The notes under the pieces are model-generated. The model was not told the DNA's origin, made no database searches, and saw only the letters and a list, made by a program, of their open reading frames with translations. Of a DNA stretch of 13,633 nucleotides, positions 6,857 through 13,633 are shown one piece after another; the stretch's first letter is position 1; every line of letters starts with the position of its first letter. The stretch spans positions 1 through 13,633 of the forward strand of contig JBHGBF010000150.1 of assembly GCA_041946865.1 (NCBI GenBank), read 5' to 3'. This stretch comes from RPQK01 sp041946865 (GTDB taxonomy: Bacteria; Acidobacteriota; UBA6911; RPQK01). The position numbers were made by a program, and so were the translations under genes.

Positions 6857-9800
6857 GCGCACAGCGGGATGACCATGTCTACCGGTGAGTAGGGCAGGAT
6901 CGTGACTGGTCCAAAAAGCCCCGATTCGGTTTGTCCCTCATACACGTGAACATCGGGCGAGCCGGCCGCGTAATGGTTGGCCAGACTGTTGGCTACCGTG
7001 ACTTCCAGCACGTTCTCCCCGGTTTTGACGAGATCCGTAATGTCGAACCGGTAGGGCGCCCAGCCGCAGATGCCGGCTGATTTCTGGTTTACCTCGACCG
7101 CAGCGGAGGCATCCACGCGCCCCAAGTCCAGGATGAGCTTCTTCCCCTTGAGAGTCTCCGGCAGATGAAAGGTCTTTCGGTAAACAGCCATCCCCGAGTA
7201 ACTGAGCAGGCCGTGTTTTGACCAGTCTCCCAGCCGGATGATTCCGGGATCGGTTTCAACCTGTATCGGCTTGGAAAAAGCAGCACCCGCGTACTTGCCT
7301 GGTTCGTGAACGAGCCGAACGGCAACTATACCACCTTGCAACAGAGGCTCTTGGAGCTTTAGTTCCCCGGTCTTGGCGTCCCAGAATTCCTCCTGGCCGT
7401 TTATGAAAAAGCGCGGCTCGCCCGAAACCGCAAACTTAAGGCTTCGAGTCCCGGGAGGAACCGCAAAGCGGTACCAACCGACTCGCTTCTTTCCGTCGCC
7501 GAACAGATCGTAGAGGAACGGCGAGTCCTCAAATTCGGTCAGCGTCGGCGGGCCTGAGGGCCGCGTATGGCGGCTATCGTTCAGGATATCCCTTTCTTCC
7601 CAGAGACGCACGTACAGGCTGACCGACCGATGTCTCAGATTAGCCTTGATTAGTATTCGGTTCCAACCCTGCCGCAGGTCAATTCCGACCAAACCCGGAA
7701 AACGCCCATAGTTGTCCCTATGGTAAGGGTCGGAGACGATTTCCCCGTTGACCCATATCCGGTGGCTTCCCCAGTAAGACGCGAGAGGAGCGAGAAGGAC
7801 CGCCCGGGTGGCGCGCGGGCTAAAGACCTGGGTAGCCAGGTAGTACAGGCCGAAGTGGTCCACGTGCCCCAGTTCCAGGTAAGTCGGGTCAACCGCACCC
7901 TGGGCCCCGAGGGACATCCAGTAATCAGGGTCTTTTTCCAGACCAAACTGCTGCGAGAAGGAATACAATCGCCACTGGTAATCGCTGCCCAGGATGGAGT
8001 AGGTTCGAGAGGAATCCACGCCTGTCTCCGGCCCCAGCTGGCTCACAGTGACGGCTTCAGCTCCGCGATTGGGCACGGGTCCGAGCACCCACCAGTAGGG
8101 TCCTACCGAATAGGTGTAACTCCTCCAGCCGCTGTCATTGAAGTCTGGTGAGCCCCATCCCAACTTGAGGCCATCGGTTCCCTCGCTCTCCAGCTGATAG
8201 CGAACCTCCCTAACCTCGGCGCCAATAAAGTCCTTCGAAGGAGGAAGCCGGAAGTCACCCCAACGGTTGTTCAAGGTTGGGCGAAGCTCGAACCCCCAGC
8301 CTTCGGATGAGAGCTCAATCGGCGCCGCTGCTTCCACACTTTGCCGGTGCGTTTTGCCTGCCTCGTCTTCAATCTCGACCCGGGTTGTGCTTCGGTGCCA
8401 ACCCTGCACGCGCCGTCCGCCCTTGTCTTGACTGACTTGAGCTATCTGGTCCAAAGAGCTCGCTTTCAAGGAATCGGTCGAGGGAGTGCCGCCGAGAAAA
8501 ACGTGATAAGCCTCATAAGGTGCAAAGTCGAGTTGGACGCAGGTATATCCTTCCTCGGTATAACGCACGTAGAGCGGGGCAGCTTCGCCGGTCCGCGAAT
8601 CAAACTTGAGCACCGAACGTTCCTCCGAACCACGAAATGCGACGGTGGTTCGAATAGGCTTGTCCGAGCGGTTATAAAGGAAGAACAGGTCCCAATCGCT
8701 GCCTCGCCGGTGCTGGTACAGCAGATCCTTCGCCTCCGTCTTGAAGTCCAGCCCTCGGCGCCTGGCAATCACCTCGTGCAAGTCCGTTACGCCGGTGGCA
8801 CGAAACACGGTGGTGCCTCCGTTCGGATGCTCCAGCTCGAAGGAATCCTGGGGTCGGGAGGAGCCAAAAAGCCGGTGCAGCAGGGCTGCCACCCGAGGAT
8901 CGCCCCGACCTGCCTGGGTGGAGGCATCCGGCAACCTGACGTAGGAAATGAGCAGCCCTCCCTGGCCGACGAACTCTGCCAACTTGTTAAGTGTGCGCTC
9001 GTCGATCGTCGTGAGCGGGGGAAGAACGACTGTGGAAAAATCGACGCCGCTGACTGACAGCTTGCCGTTTGCCACCTTAGCCTTTTGGATTGACTGGTCG
9101 TTCACAAAGTGAAAATCAATCTGGTGATCCAACAGCTTTTGCGCAATATCCCAGAAGTAGGATTCGATGAGCCCGGCCATTCGGGTGGGACCGGACTGGG
9201 CCACGTAGTTGGCCTGGATGCTGTGCACGGGATAGAAGACGCCCACGTCGGCGAGGTGGTCACCCTGACTCTGTAGGTAGCTCAGACGGGCGACGTAATC
9301 GGAAAACTGACGGTAGTGCGCCCAATAAGGCATGCGATAGTGCGCGCAAGGAGGCGCCCAGTTGTACCAACCGCCCAGGGTCGTGTAATCGAACCCGTGC
9401 ATGTCATAGACATTCGCCCCGTACACATAGTTCTCGTTGACGACCTGAACCTGCTCCTGCAAATCCAGGCCCCAGCCGGAGGAATGCAGGGCTTCCAGCC
9501 AGACCCTGGACCGGTTGTAAAGCTGGGAAATAGAGGCCGCCAACTTCGCATCACGCCAGTTTCTCCCGGGGACCGCCTGATTCCAATCGTCATAGCCAGG
9601 AGCCTGGTACCAGCTTTGAGTTCTGAAGTAATCCCCGTATCCCCAGGTCTGAGCGATAAGGTCCAGTCGGCCGAACTGGTCGTGACCGACCATCATCCCT
9701 CTTTTTTCGTGCCACTCGAAATACGGTTTATAGAACGCTTCCTCGTAGAGTTGGACCAAAACCTCGAAGTAATCGGTCCGAATCTTATCAGTGAGCTTTC

Positions 9801-10749
9801 CGGCGTCGGTGAAGAGCGCCCCCAGGCAAGGGCGAAGATCGTAACCCATTCGCTTGCTGAATTCTGTTTCGAGCCGCTTGGAGTAAGGAGGGAATCCGTA
9901 CTGGTGATGCGTCACCAGCTCGTCCTGAAAGGTTCCGACGATCGTCTTGCCGAAATGCTGCCCTACACGCTGTTCATAAGTCCCAGTCGTCAAGCCGATA
10001 AGCGTCTGCATGGCCTCCGGATTCGTGTAATCAATGCCGAACCCCTTTCCGAACCCGCGTGCGACGTCGCCCTGGAAACCCATCTGCTGCCGATAGAAAA
10101 TGAAGATCTGCCACTCTCCGGGAGGCGCGGTCCAGTCGAGCTCACGGCCCTTCAAGAGAGTGGTCAAGTCATGACGCATTTCGACATCAATTCCATCGCC
10201 CGTTTTGCGGTAGGCGAACGCGCCCAGGATCTCCGAGACTTCATAGCCCTGCGGCAGCTCGTGGTGAACGCGCGCTGGCCCTTTCACACTCCGTGAGTGG
10301 CTCTTGAGGAGCTGTCCTCGAAATTCGGGATTGACTTCCAGGACCGAGTTGTTGATGAAAGGGCTGCCCCAAGCGATTCCGTCGGTCAGCCAGAGCTTGA
10401 CTCCGATGGCGGCCGCGTGGTCGGCCACCTGCCGGTAAATCTCCCACCACTCTTCGGTGAAATAGACCGGCTGTCCCCGAAGCGGGGCCCGGTATATAAC
10501 GCAGGCCTGGTCCACTCCCTGCTCGTGCAACTGATCCAGCTGCCATCGCAACCTTTCCGCATTCAAACGCTCGCCGTCCCACCACCAGAGAGGGACCGGA
10601 CGATGAATCGGGCCAGGATTTTTCGCCGCCCGGATGAGCTCCGGCAATTGACTCTCCGGCAGGGGCCCGGTCGCCAGCAGGCAACCCAGAGAACAAAGTG
10701 AGCAGCCAAAAAGGGTCGCTACCTTGGTGAGACGGTTAAGTAGTTTCAT
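6847..10749 (-). CDS. Large secreted glycoside hydrolase, GH106 (alpha-L-rhamnosidase)-like
   Basis: This 1300-residue protein probably cleaves terminal sugars, possibly alpha-L-rhamnose, from a complex glycan outside the cytoplasm. The N-terminus is a signal peptide with a lipobox-like SLGC (20-23), suggesting a lipoprotein. PVPLWWWDGERLN (51-63), followed by WQLDQLHEQGV, resembles the opening of GH106-type barrels, with further barrel sequence at KLWLTDG (118-124). FQDELV (274-279) is a plausible acidic catalytic or metal site. The middle region (GVFYPVHSIQANYVAQSGPT, LLISYVRLPD) fits the domain that follows the barrel. The C-terminal part is beta-rich. Residues about 1170-1290 form a GH2-type sugar-binding jelly roll (MAVYRKTFHLPETLKGKKL, RFDITDLVKTGENVLEVTVA). 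GAAGGA (10761-10756) lies six bases before the ATG. Its last codons and TAG come from REP copy C. It is the third gene after the DegT gene and sulfatase 2. GH106 membership is inferred from remembered motifs; substrate specificity is not established. Confidence 0.85.
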   Translation of the reverse strand: MKLLNRLTKVATLFGCSLCSLGCLLATGPLPESQLPELIRAAKNPGPIHRPVPLWWWDGERLNAERLRWQLDQLHEQGVDQACVIYRAPLRGQPVYFTEEWWEIYRQVADHAAAIGVKLWLTDGIAWGSPFINNSVLEVNPEFRGQLLKSHSRSVKGPARVHHELPQGYEVSEILGAFAYRKTGDGIDVEMRHDLTTLLKGRELDWTAPPGEWQIFIFYRQQMGFQGDVARGFGKGFGIDYTNPEAMQTLIGLTTGTYEQRVGQHFGKTIVGTFQDELVTHHQYGFPPYSKRLETEFSKRMGYDLRPCLGALFTDAGKLTDKIRTDYFEVLVQLYEEAFYKPYFEWHEKRGMMVGHDQFGRLDLIAQTWGYGDYFRTQSWYQAPGYDDWNQAVPGRNWRDAKLAASISQLYNRSRVWLEALHSSGWGLDLQEQVQVVNENYVYGANVYDMHGFDYTTLGGWYNWAPPCAHYRMPYWAHYRQFSDYVARLSYLQSQGDHLADVGVFYPVHSIQANYVAQSGPTRMAGLIESYFWDIAQKLLDHQIDFHFVNDQSIQKAKVANGKLSVSGVDFSTVVLPPLTTIDERTLNKLAEFVGQGGLLISYVRLPDASTQAGRGDPRVAALLHRLFGSSRPQDSFELEHPNGGTTVFRATGVTDLHEVIARRRGLDFKTEAKDLLYQHRRGSDWDLFFLYNRSDKPIRTTVAFRGSEERSVLKFDSRTGEAAPLYVRYTEEGYTCVQLDFAPYEAYHVFLGGTPSTDSLKASSLDQIAQVSQDKGGRRVQGWHRSTTRVEIEDEAGKTHRQSVEAAAPIELSSEGWGFELRPTLNNRWGDFRLPPSKDFIGAEVREVRYQLESEGTDGLKLGWGSPDFNDSGWRSYTYSVGPYWWVLGPVPNRGAEAVTVSQLGPETGVDSSRTYSILGSDYQWRLYSFSQQFGLEKDPDYWMSLGAQGAVDPTYLELGHVDHFGLYYLATQVFSPRATRAVLLAPLASYWGSHRIWVNGEIVSDPYHRDNYGRFPGLVGIDLRQGWNRILIKANLRHRSVSLYVRLWEERDILNDSRHTRPSGPPTLTEFEDSPFLYDLFGDGKKRVGWYRFAVPPGTRSLKFAVSGEPRFFINGQEEFWDAKTGELKLQEPLLQGGIVAVRLVHEPGKYAGAAFSKPIQVETDPGIIRLGDWSKHGLLSYSGMAVYRKTFHLPETLKGKKLILDLGRVDASAAVEVNQKSAGICGWAPYRFDITDLVKTGENVLEVTVANSLANHYAAGSPDVHVYEGQTESGLFGPVTILPYSPVDMVIPLCATK

Positions 10750-10769
10750 GATGGGTCCTTCGGCCCACG

Positions 10770-12140
10770 CTAATTCTTCAGTTCAGAAAGATAATCCTGC
10801 CGGATTTTCAACAGGCGGGCGACCACCTCAGGAAACCGCTTCGCCCGGTTCTCCTTTTCGCCGATGTCCTGGCTCAAATCAACGAGAAAGAGCTTGTCGT
10901 CTTCGGTGAGCGAGGTCTTGTCAGTCATGTCTCGGGGATTGCCTAGCAGTTTCCACTTTCCCTCCCTGACTGCCCACTGGTTGAACAATTGCCAGTAGAA
11001 CGTGTGGTGCGGGGAGGGGGCCTGCGGGGATCGAATCACTGAAACGATGCTCTTCCCGTCCAGCCGCCGCTGGGGGAGATCAACACCACAAATCTCGGCG
11101 ATAGTTGGGAACCAGTCACAACCGGTGACCATCTGATTGCCCACTTCGTTCTCGGGAAAGCTTCCCGGCATGGAGACAATCGACGGTACCCGGAGCCCGC
11201 CCTCGAACATGCTGGCCTTGGCGCCTCGATAGGGCCCGGCGTTTCCGCCCCCGCCAAAGGTACGCTCCTCCAGGGAATGGCCATTGTCGGACTGGAAAAT
11301 AACCAATGTCTTATTCCTGAGTCCGGTATCGTCCAGTTCCTTGATGACCCTTCCCAGCAGTTCATCCGCTGTGGAGAGAAACTCGGCATACATACGGCGG
11401 GGGCTGGGCAGACGTTTGTAGCGCTCCTGCCATTGCGGGCCGCCTTGCAGAGGATAATGGGGCAGGTTCATGGCCCAGTACAGAAAAAAGGGGCGATTGC
11501 GGTTCTTCCGGATGAAGCTGAGACATTCCTCGACCATGAGGTCGCCGAAGAAGCGGCCCGGTCCCCAGACTTCCTGGCCGTTTCTCCATAGATCATGGCG
11601 ATTGGGGCCTTGCCAATAGAAAAAGTGAGAATAGTTGTCGATGCACCCGCCCATGTGGCCAAACGAGTAGTCAAAGCCTTGGGCGTTGGGCATCGTCTCA
11701 GGCGAGTAACCCAGATGCCACTTGCCGACGTGCCCGGTTGCGTATCCTGCTGACCTCAGCAACTCCGCGATAGTTATCTCTTCCGGAGATAAACCGGCCT
11801 CCCCCTTCGTCGAGGAGGCATTCCCCTGCAGTCCCGCCCGTACGGGAATTCGGCCCGTCATGAGCCCCACCCGAGACGGTGTGCATAAGGGCGACGGGGC
11901 GTACATCTGGGTGAAACGAACGCCCCGTTCGGCGAGAGCATCCATGTGAGGGGTTATCAGATCCTTTGACCCATAGCAGTTGGCGTCGACGCTGCCTTGA
12001 TCGTCCGTATAGATCAGGATGACGTTAGGTCTGTCTTGCGAGGACGTCGCTTGCGCGCCTGCCGGCTCCCCTGAGGCGGGGAGTGGCGTGAGCAGGAAAA
12101 GCAGCGTCAAGGCCAGACACGCTAATGTTCTCTGATGCAC
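10770..12140 (-). CDS. Secreted Cys-type sulfatase (arylsulfatase A-like, family S1)
   Basis: This is a second exported S1 sulfatase, 456 residues when started at the GTG at 12140. Signal peptide 1-23 has the core LALTLLFLLTPLPASG. Active-site landmarks are TDDQGS (45-50), CTPSRVGLMTGR (86-97) with Cys86 as the formylglycine precursor, GKWHLGY (139-145), NLPHYP (225-230) and SDNGHS (284-289). A longer frame to 12245 exists, but it would overlap the DegT gene and bury the signal peptide. The GTG directly follows a GGGGGGAG Shine-Dalgarno tract, although the spacing is tight. The gene starts 22 bases after the DegT stop and ends 20 bases before the GH106-like start, so the three are probably co-transcribed. 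The C-terminal region (FYWQLFNQWAVREGKWKLL) is usual for the family. It differs in detail from sulfatase 1, suggesting another sulfate position or linkage rather than a recent duplicate. Confidence 0.92.
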   Translation of the reverse strand: MHQRTLACLALTLLFLLTPLPASGEPAGAQATSSQDRPNVILIYTDDQGSVDANCYGSKDLITPHMDALAERGVRFTQMYAPSPLCTPSRVGLMTGRIPVRAGLQGNASSTKGEAGLSPEEITIAELLRSAGYATGHVGKWHLGYSPETMPNAQGFDYSFGHMGGCIDNYSHFFYWQGPNRHDLWRNGQEVWGPGRFFGDLMVEECLSFIRKNRNRPFFLYWAMNLPHYPLQGGPQWQERYKRLPSPRRMYAEFLSTADELLGRVIKELDDTGLRNKTLVIFQSDNGHSLEERTFGGGGNAGPYRGAKASMFEGGLRVPSIVSMPGSFPENEVGNQMVTGCDWFPTIAEICGVDLPQRRLDGKSIVSVIRSPQAPSPHHTFYWQLFNQWAVREGKWKLLGNPRDMTDKTSLTEDDKLFLVDLSQDIGEKENRAKRFPEVVARLLKIRQDYLSELKN

Positions 12141-12162
12141 AACTCCCCCCTTTGAATGGCGC

Positions 12163-12897
12163 TCACTTGAACTTCGCGCAAGCCTCGTGAAAACGTTCAG
12201 CCGCCCGACAAATCTCCTCGTCGGAAGAGTTGATATTGATTCCAAACGCGGAACCTAACCCTGGATCGACTACTCCCACGCTGAGATTCACGGCGCGGCT
12301 CAAGATATCGTCAGTCCTCGGGTAAGCGCCTTTACCGTAGGGTTGCCCGATCTCCTTCAGGTGCCGGTTCACGTGTTCCATGTTGGCGTAGACATGCCAC
12401 CCGCTGTGGTCCACAGTGGTGGAGCCCAGAGCCTTGGCGACCGCCGCCGCGCGTTTGGCGTCATCGAAAATGACAGTCAGCAGGGTGCCGCATTCCCCGT
12501 CGGCATCGTTCAGCTTGCGGAACCGCACTCCGTCGATGCCGGAGATCATCTGTTTGAACCGGGCCTTCTTGGCCCGCAGAGTCGACGTGATTCGATCGAT
12601 CTTGCGGAGTTGGGCAAGAGCGATGGCCCCGGTCAGTTTGTTGATTCGAAAGTTCAATCCCAGGATCGACCGGTTGCCTACTTGAAGTCCGGCCCGCAGA
12701 GGGGTGTGCCCCTGATCGTGCAGACCAAAAGCGTATTCGTAGAGTTCCTGTGATCTGGCCGCTACCATTCCGCCGTCACCGGCGGTGATGGTCTTGAAGA
12801 CATTGAGAGAGAAAGCTCCCATTTTTCCGATTGAACCGACTTTCCGGCCCTTATAGACCGCCCCTGCTGCCTGGCACGCGTCCTCCAGAACTGCCAA
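12163..12897 (-). CDS. C-terminal two thirds of the DegT-family protein
   Basis: This 244-codon open frame carries most of the PLP-binding and C-terminal small domain. In this fragment Asp6 (VLEDACQAAG) should contact the pyridine nitrogen and Lys35 (NVFKTITAGDGG) should form the Schiff base. HDQGHTPLRAG, LGLNFRINKLTGAIALAQLR and YANMEHVNRHL are family-typical, and the tail SAFGININSSDEEICRAAE matches the usual end. It lacks the N-terminal domain and has no credible ribosome binding site at 12897, so it should be read as part of the 12163-13356 gene. Confidence 0.6.
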   Translation of the reverse strand: MAVLEDACQAAGAVYKGRKVGSIGKMGAFSLNVFKTITAGDGGMVAARSQELYEYAFGLHDQGHTPLRAGLQVGNRSILGLNFRINKLTGAIALAQLRKIDRITSTLRAKKARFKQMISGIDGVRFRKLNDADGECGTLLTVIFDDAKRAAAVAKALGSTTVDHSGWHVYANMEHVNRHLKEIGQPYGKGAYPRTDDILSRAVNLSVGVVDPGLGSAFGININSSDEEICRAAERFHEACAKFK

Positions 12898-13225
12898 CCC
12901 GTGTTTTCAGCCAGAGCCATAATGGGGTCCATGTCACAAGGATTGCCCAGCATGTGGACGGGCACGATCATCCGGGTTTTCGGCGTGATTCTTCTCTCGA
13001 GGTCGGCTGGATCGAGGTTGAGACTCTCGTCAATCTCGCACAGGACCGGCACACCGCCGGCGAAAATCACGGCCGAGTACGTTGCAATAAAGGTATAGGC
13101 GGGTACGAGGACCTCGTCACCCGGCTTGAGGCCAAGGGCCAGCAAGCTGATCATCAGAGAGCTGGTTCCAGAGCTGGTAGCCAAAGCATGCGGGACACCG
13201 AGGTAATCGGCGAACTCCTTTTCCA
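12898..13225 (-). pseudogene. Middle segment of the DegT-family gene (second frame)
   Basis: Between the two frameshifts the correct frame reads LEKEFADYLGVPHALATSSG, then LMISLLALGLKPGDEVLVPA, AVIFAGGVPVLCEIDESLNL and IVPVHMLGNPCDMDPIMALA. This is the core of the DegT N-terminal large domain, including the Ser/Thr-rich loop that holds the PLP phosphate. The frame stays open past 12897 only as a shadow (GWQFWRTRARQQG). Confidence 0.6.
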
Positions 13226-13382
13226 GGGGTATACCCCTTCCGACGGAAGTTTGGGTCGTTCAGATCCCCGTATTTAGAGACATGCCCGCTTGCGAGCACG
13301 TCCAGGATCTCTTGCTTCTCTTCCTCGCCAATCCAATAAGAGCCAGGTCCTGGCATTTTCTTTCCTCCTTTGCAGACTCAGA

Positions 13383-13412
13383 ATCATACGCTCAGGTCAA
13401 CGGCGAACCCAA
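13383..13412 (-). promoter_or_regulatory. Weak candidate promoter for the DegT-sulfatase-hydrolase operon
   Basis: On the minus strand, TTGGGT (13412-13407) and TATGAT (13388-13383) are separated by 18 bases. The -10 matches five of six consensus bases; the -35 is poor. Transcription would start shortly before the AGGAGG at 13369-13364. The call depends on an assumed sigma-70-like consensus. Confidence 0.25.
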
Positions 13413-13450
13413 GGCACCCGGGCCAAAAACCGGCTAGCTATGGCTACCTG

Positions 13451-13633
13451 CTATCTACATTTTAAGCGGCGACAAGTCCGCTTTAGGTTTTCACGGGAGA
13501 TTCCTCCGAAGAATGGGGCGCACGCCGAATCCTGCCAGAGCCGCGCGCGAGCGTTTTCCAGCGAAGCAAGCGGGTCGTGGGGCAGCATTTCTGGGCACGC
13601 GGATTCTTCGTATCGACGGTAGGCCGAGATGAG
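13451..13633 (-). CDS. Possible C-terminal end of an unrecognised protein (partial)
   Basis: From the right edge of the window a minus-strand frame stays open for 60 codons to a TAG at 13453-13451. It reads, in part, LISAYRRYEESACPEMLPHD, LASLENARARLWQDSA and APFFGGISRENLKRTCRRLK. The residue mix and third-base usage look coding-like, and it points the same way as the DegT gene, 94 bases upstream of it. I do not recognise the family. The four cysteines and the basic tail are the only visible features. A 60-codon open frame at this GC content can occur by chance, so this is tentative. Confidence 0.35.
   Translation of the reverse strand, partial: LISAYRRYEESACPEMLPHDPLASLENARARLWQDSACAPFFGGISRENLKRTCRRLKCR

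Larger units (their letters stand above)
12163..13356 (-). pseudogene. DegT/DnrJ/EryC1/StrS-family PLP enzyme with two single-base frameshifts
   Basis: Three frames together encode one sugar-aminotransferase-type protein of about 397 residues, the normal family length. The N-terminus is MPGPGSYWIGEEEKQEILDV. An extra C in CCCC (13226-13229 on the plus strand shows GGGG) shifts the frame; removing it gives YTLEKEFADYLGVPHALATS. A missing T (AA at 12896-12897) shifts it back; adding it gives AENTGLAVLEDACQAAGA. PLP-site landmarks are present: SSGTSS, the Asp of LEDACQAAGA and the Lys of SLNVFKTITAGDGG. The family transfers an amino group to keto-sugars, or in some members dehydrates them. AGGAGG at 13369-13364 lies seven bases before the ATG. 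It heads the sulfatase 2/GH106-like operon. Both lesions are homopolymer slips, so the gene may be intact in the organism. Confidence 0.85.

Noticed and set aside
8341..10296. Two long plus-strand open frames (238 and 326 codons) inside the GH106-like gene
   Set aside because: The opposite strand carries one uninterrupted 1300-codon frame with recognisable domains; the plus-strand products look like shadow translations.

Overview
This window is 13.6 kb of moderately GC-rich bacterial DNA with Shine-Dalgarno sites upstream of most genes. It encodes secreted polysaccharide-degrading enzymes: two Cys-type sulfatases, a 1300-residue glycoside hydrolase and the wreck of a GH2 enzyme. It also holds a DegT-type PLP enzyme, an OPT-family transporter and a corrinoid protein. 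Sulfatase-rich glycan loci without SusC/SusD genes are typical of environmental Acidobacteriota, Verrucomicrobiota and Planctomycetota. The phylum is an inference, because no rRNA or marker gene is present.

Layout from left to right. Positions 1-221 hold no gene I can support. At 222-2230 (minus) is a GH2-family gene broken by several frameshifts and apparently missing its catalytic core. A 179-bp divergent spacer with inverted repeats separates it from a corrinoid (B12-binding) methyl-carrier protein at 2410-3057 (plus), which has a TTG start and a strong ribosome binding site. Next come two inverted copies of a REP-like hairpin (3121-3258); the second supplies the stop codon of the OPT transporter (3251-5176, minus). 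Divergent from the transporter is sulfatase 1 (about 5393-6808, plus). It converges on the large GH106-like hydrolase (6847-10749, minus) across a perfect 50-bp palindrome built from the same repeat. Upstream of the hydrolase, on the same strand and closely spaced, are sulfatase 2 (10770-12140) and a DegT/DnrJ/EryC1-family gene (12163-13356) that carries two one-base frameshifts. The right edge may hold the last 60 codons of another minus-strand gene.

The DegT, sulfatase 2 and GH106-like genes look like one operon (gaps of 22 and 20 bp). With the convergent sulfatase they suggest desulfation plus glycosidic cleavage of a sulfated, perhaps rhamnose-containing, polysaccharide. The OPT transporter and corrinoid protein have no obvious link to that role.

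Two points deserve attention. One is the REP-like element, which sits exactly at gene ends and donates TAG stop codons to two unrelated genes. The other is the uneven frameshift load: five or six lesions lie in the two outer genes and none is visible in about 9.8 kb of central genes. Most lesions are homopolymer slips, so read error and real gene decay must be told apart. I see no convincing new defence or mobile system; the repeat is the most novel feature.
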